A stretch of DNA of 64,000 bases. Source: Pirellulales bacterium (GTDB lineage Bacteria > Planctomycetota > Planctomycetia > Pirellulales > JAEUIK01). The first letter of the stretch is position 1; each line of letters opens with the position of its first letter. Of the stretch, positions 62,294 to 64,000 are shown piece after piece. Below the pieces are notes generated by a model. It ran no database searches, had not been told where the DNA came from, and was given only the letters and a program-made list of their open reading frames with translations. The translations under genes and the position numbers were made by a program. The DNA lies in contig JAIBBY010000002.1 in NCBI GenBank assembly GCA_019694455.1, positions 124,001 to 188,000 of the forward strand. The letters are read 5' to 3'.

Positions 62294-63178
62294 GTGCTGT
62301 TGAGCATGACCGGTTTCGGGGAGGCTCATCACCAGCAGAATGGTCTGGCGATCGCGGTGGAAGTGCGCACGATCAATAGTCGCTATTTCAAGCTGACGGT
62401 GCGCGCCAGCGAGCCGTACACTGTCTTCGAGTCAGAGATTGAAGATCTGGTGCGGCAGCAGGTGAAGCGCGGCACGGTGCAGGTGAATTTGCGGATCGAC
62501 AAACCCAAATCGGCCGACACCTACCGCATCAACGCCGACGCGCTGGCCAGCTATCGCGAACAGTTGGAGGGACTGCACGCCCGTTGGCATTTAAAAGAGG
62601 CGGTGACGCTTGAGCGGCTGTTGATCTTGCCGGGCGTGGTCGACGAGGGACGCCCCAGTCGCGACGACGTGCGCGAGGACTGGCCCCTTATTCGTCGCAC
62701 GATCAACAAGGCGCTGGAGCGCTTGGCCGCGATGCGGGCCCAGGAAGGGCGCGCGATGGCCGACGACCTGCGGGCCAATTGCGGCCAGATCGCCAGCGAG
62801 TTGGCGGCCGTGACGGAGCGGGCGCCACTGGTGGTCGACGCCTATCGCGCTCGACTCGAAGATCGATTGAAGCGCGTGCTCGACGAATATCAGATCTCGC
62901 TTGATCCGGCCGACCTGATCAAGGAACTGAGCCTGTTCGCCGAGCGGAGCGACATTTCGGAAGAAACCGTGCGCTTGGCCAGCCACCTGGAGCAGGTGGA
63001 TGGCATGCTCAGCTCCACCGAGAGCTCGGGCCGCAAGCTGGAGTTTTTGACGCAGGAAATGTTTCGCGAAACGAACACCATCGGCTCCAAGGCCAACGAT
63101 CTGGAGATCGCCAAGCACGTGATCGAAATGAAAGCGGCGATCGAACGAATTCGTGAAATGATCCAAAACATCGAATGA
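62294..63178 (+). CDS. yicC: YicC family protein (endoribonuclease-related)
   Basis: 294 residues from GTG 62294. MTGFGEAHHQQNGLAIAVEVRTINSRYFK-type N-terminal block and C-terminal DUF1732 segment (FAERSDISEETVRLASHLEQ, SGRKLEFLTQEMFRE) are both complete. E. coli YicC is reported as an endoribonuclease. The stop overlaps gmk (ATGA). The yicC-gmk-rpoZ order is widespread in bacteria, which supports all three calls. Confidence 0.93.
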   Translation: MLLSMTGFGEAHHQQNGLAIAVEVRTINSRYFKLTVRASEPYTVFESEIEDLVRQQVKRGTVQVNLRIDKPKSADTYRINADALASYREQLEGLHARWHLKEAVTLERLLILPGVVDEGRPSRDDVREDWPLIRRTINKALERLAAMRAQEGRAMADDLRANCGQIASELAAVTERAPLVVDAYRARLEDRLKRVLDEYQISLDPADLIKELSLFAERSDISEETVRLASHLEQVDGMLSSTESSGRKLEFLTQEMFRETNTIGSKANDLEIAKHVIEMKAAIERIREMIQNIE

Positions 63179-63798
63179 CCCGTCCCGCGCTCGGCGCGCC
63201 ATCACGCCAGCAGTCGACCATGACCCACACCGCCCCGGGGCGCTTGATTATCATTTCCGGGCCTTCGGGGTCGGGCAAAAGCACGCTGCTCAAGCGGCTG
63301 TTCGAGGAGTGTCCGCGGCCGCTGTTGGCCAGCGTATCGGCCACGACCCGCCTGCCGCGGCCCGGCGAGGTGGATGGCGTCGACTATCATTTTCTCGGCA
63401 ACGCGGAGTTCCAGCGGCGGCGGCTGGCCGGCGAGTTTTTGGAATGTTTCGAGGTCTATCAGGGGGGGCACTGGTACGGCACCCTGCGCAGCGAGGTGTG
63501 CCCTAGCCTGGCCGCGGGAAAATGGGTAGTCTTAGAGATTGACGTGCAGGGCACGCTGGCGCTGCTGAACGAATTTCCCGACGCGCTGACCATCTTCGTC
63601 GAACCTGGATCGCTGCAAGAGTTGGAACGCCGGCTCCGCGCGCGGGGCACCGAATCCGAGGCCGCCATCCAGAGCCGCCTTGAGGGCGCCCGCCGCGAAA
63701 TGGCCTACGTCGACCGCTACCGCTATCGCGTCGTCAATGATCGGCTCGAACGCTGCTTGCAGGAAATCTGCGACATCCTGACCAAGACCGGAGACTGA
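63175..63798 (+). CDS. gmk: Guanylate kinase
   Basis: 207 residues. P-loop GPSGSGKS (29-36), GMP-binding [20 protein letters not shown], and [12 protein letters not shown] lid region are present. It phosphorylates GMP to GDP. The start overlaps the yicC stop by four bases; ATG 63220 is a later alternative. It precedes rpoZ, a standard arrangement. Confidence 0.95.
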   Translation: MTRPALGAPSRQQSTMTHTAPGRLIIISGPSGSGKSTLLKRLFEECPRPLLASVSATTRLPRPGEVDGVDYHFLGNAEFQRRRLAGEFLECFEVYQGGHWYGTLRSEVCPSLAAGKWVVLEIDVQGTLALLNEFPDALTIFVEPGSLQELERRLRARGTESEAAIQSRLEGARREMAYVDRYRYRVVNDRLERCLQEICDILTKTGD

Positions 63799-63805
63799 CC
63801 GTAAC

Positions 63806-64000
63806 ATGCTCGAAGATCTCAAAGAAGAAAGCATCGTCAACAAAGTGGGTGGACGCTTCAAGCTGTCGACCCTCATTCAAAAGCGCCTGGTCGCTTTGAA
63901 CGCCGGCGCGCGGCCGCTGGTCGAGGCCAACACCAGCGACAAGATGCAGATCGTGATCCAGGAAATCATCCAGGACAAGATCTTCCTCGATCAAAGCTCC
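63806..64000 (+). CDS. rpoZ: RNA polymerase omega subunit (3' end outside window)
   Basis: 65 residues are visible and the frame runs off the window. The start [20 protein letters not shown] and the following [19 protein letters not shown] match omega, which stabilises beta-prime in RNA polymerase. The ATG lies eight bases after the gmk stop. Downstream genes are not visible. Confidence 0.88.
   Translation, partial: MLEDLKEESIVNKVGGRFKLSTLIQKRLVALNAGARPLVEANTSDKMQIVIQEIIQDKIFLDQSS

Overview
The window is a contiguous piece of a high-GC bacterial chromosome, almost certainly a planctomycete and probably of the Pirellulales type. Pointers are a DUF1559 pseudopilin, PEP-CTERM proteins (one with a dockerin), a tandem UvrA of 2337 residues, small proteins with the NPYQSP start, a subtilase with a planctomycete-style ERLAMS N-terminal motif, few Shine-Dalgarno sites and many GTG starts. 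No rRNA, tRNA, CRISPR array, insertion sequence or prophage gene was seen. The gene order reads as ordinary chromosome with a few small accessory modules (a HicA/HicB-like pair and an MNT/HEPN pair).

Layout. 1-9738: end of a TIM-barrel sugar isomerase, sulfotransferase, cyclase-family hydrolase, large secreted protein, bestrophin-like channel, NDH-2-type oxidoreductase, large MscS-type channel. 9975-14198: small Tyr/Pro-rich secreted protein, an intergenic direct repeat, a YpfJ-type zinc metallopeptidase, then a strong promoter and complete cobalamin riboswitch in front of a DUF1559 pseudopilin, a DUF4465-like PEP-CTERM/dockerin protein and a small membrane protein. 14211-24672: subtilase, lipoprotein, degenerate-peptidase-like protein, a short Tad/type IVb-pilus-like group (secretin, lipoprotein, TPR lipoprotein) and a TrpG/PabA amidotransferase. 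24951-30311: PEP-CTERM protein, bidirectional terminator, a three-gene operon (two-helix protein, Tes/MJ0619-like radical SAM enzyme, Lgt-like membrane protein), HicB/HicA-like pair, MoeA. 30511-36433: TraB/GumN protein, PyrE, a possible nuclease, sugar isomerase, CBM9-like protein, polytopic membrane protein. 36444-46730: the tandem UvrA, a site-2 protease, LpxB and a glycosyltransferase. 46888-56501: sugar ABC ATPase without partners, MNT/HEPN module, serine hydrolase, RsmE, ExeA-like ATPase, YjbQ, RND exporter, PIG-L deacetylase. 56692-64000: lipoprotein, M32 carboxypeptidase, PheA, and a housekeeping run aroF-tpiA-secG-yicC-gmk-rpoZ cut by the window end.

The two places most likely to hold undescribed biology are the riboswitch-controlled pseudopilin/DUF4465 operon (a possible surface cobalamin capture system) and the Tes-like radical SAM plus Lgt-like operon (a possible lipid-modification system). 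The repeated C-terminal domain of the tandem UvrA comes third. All functional statements are from reading the sequence and recalled family knowledge; no searches were run.
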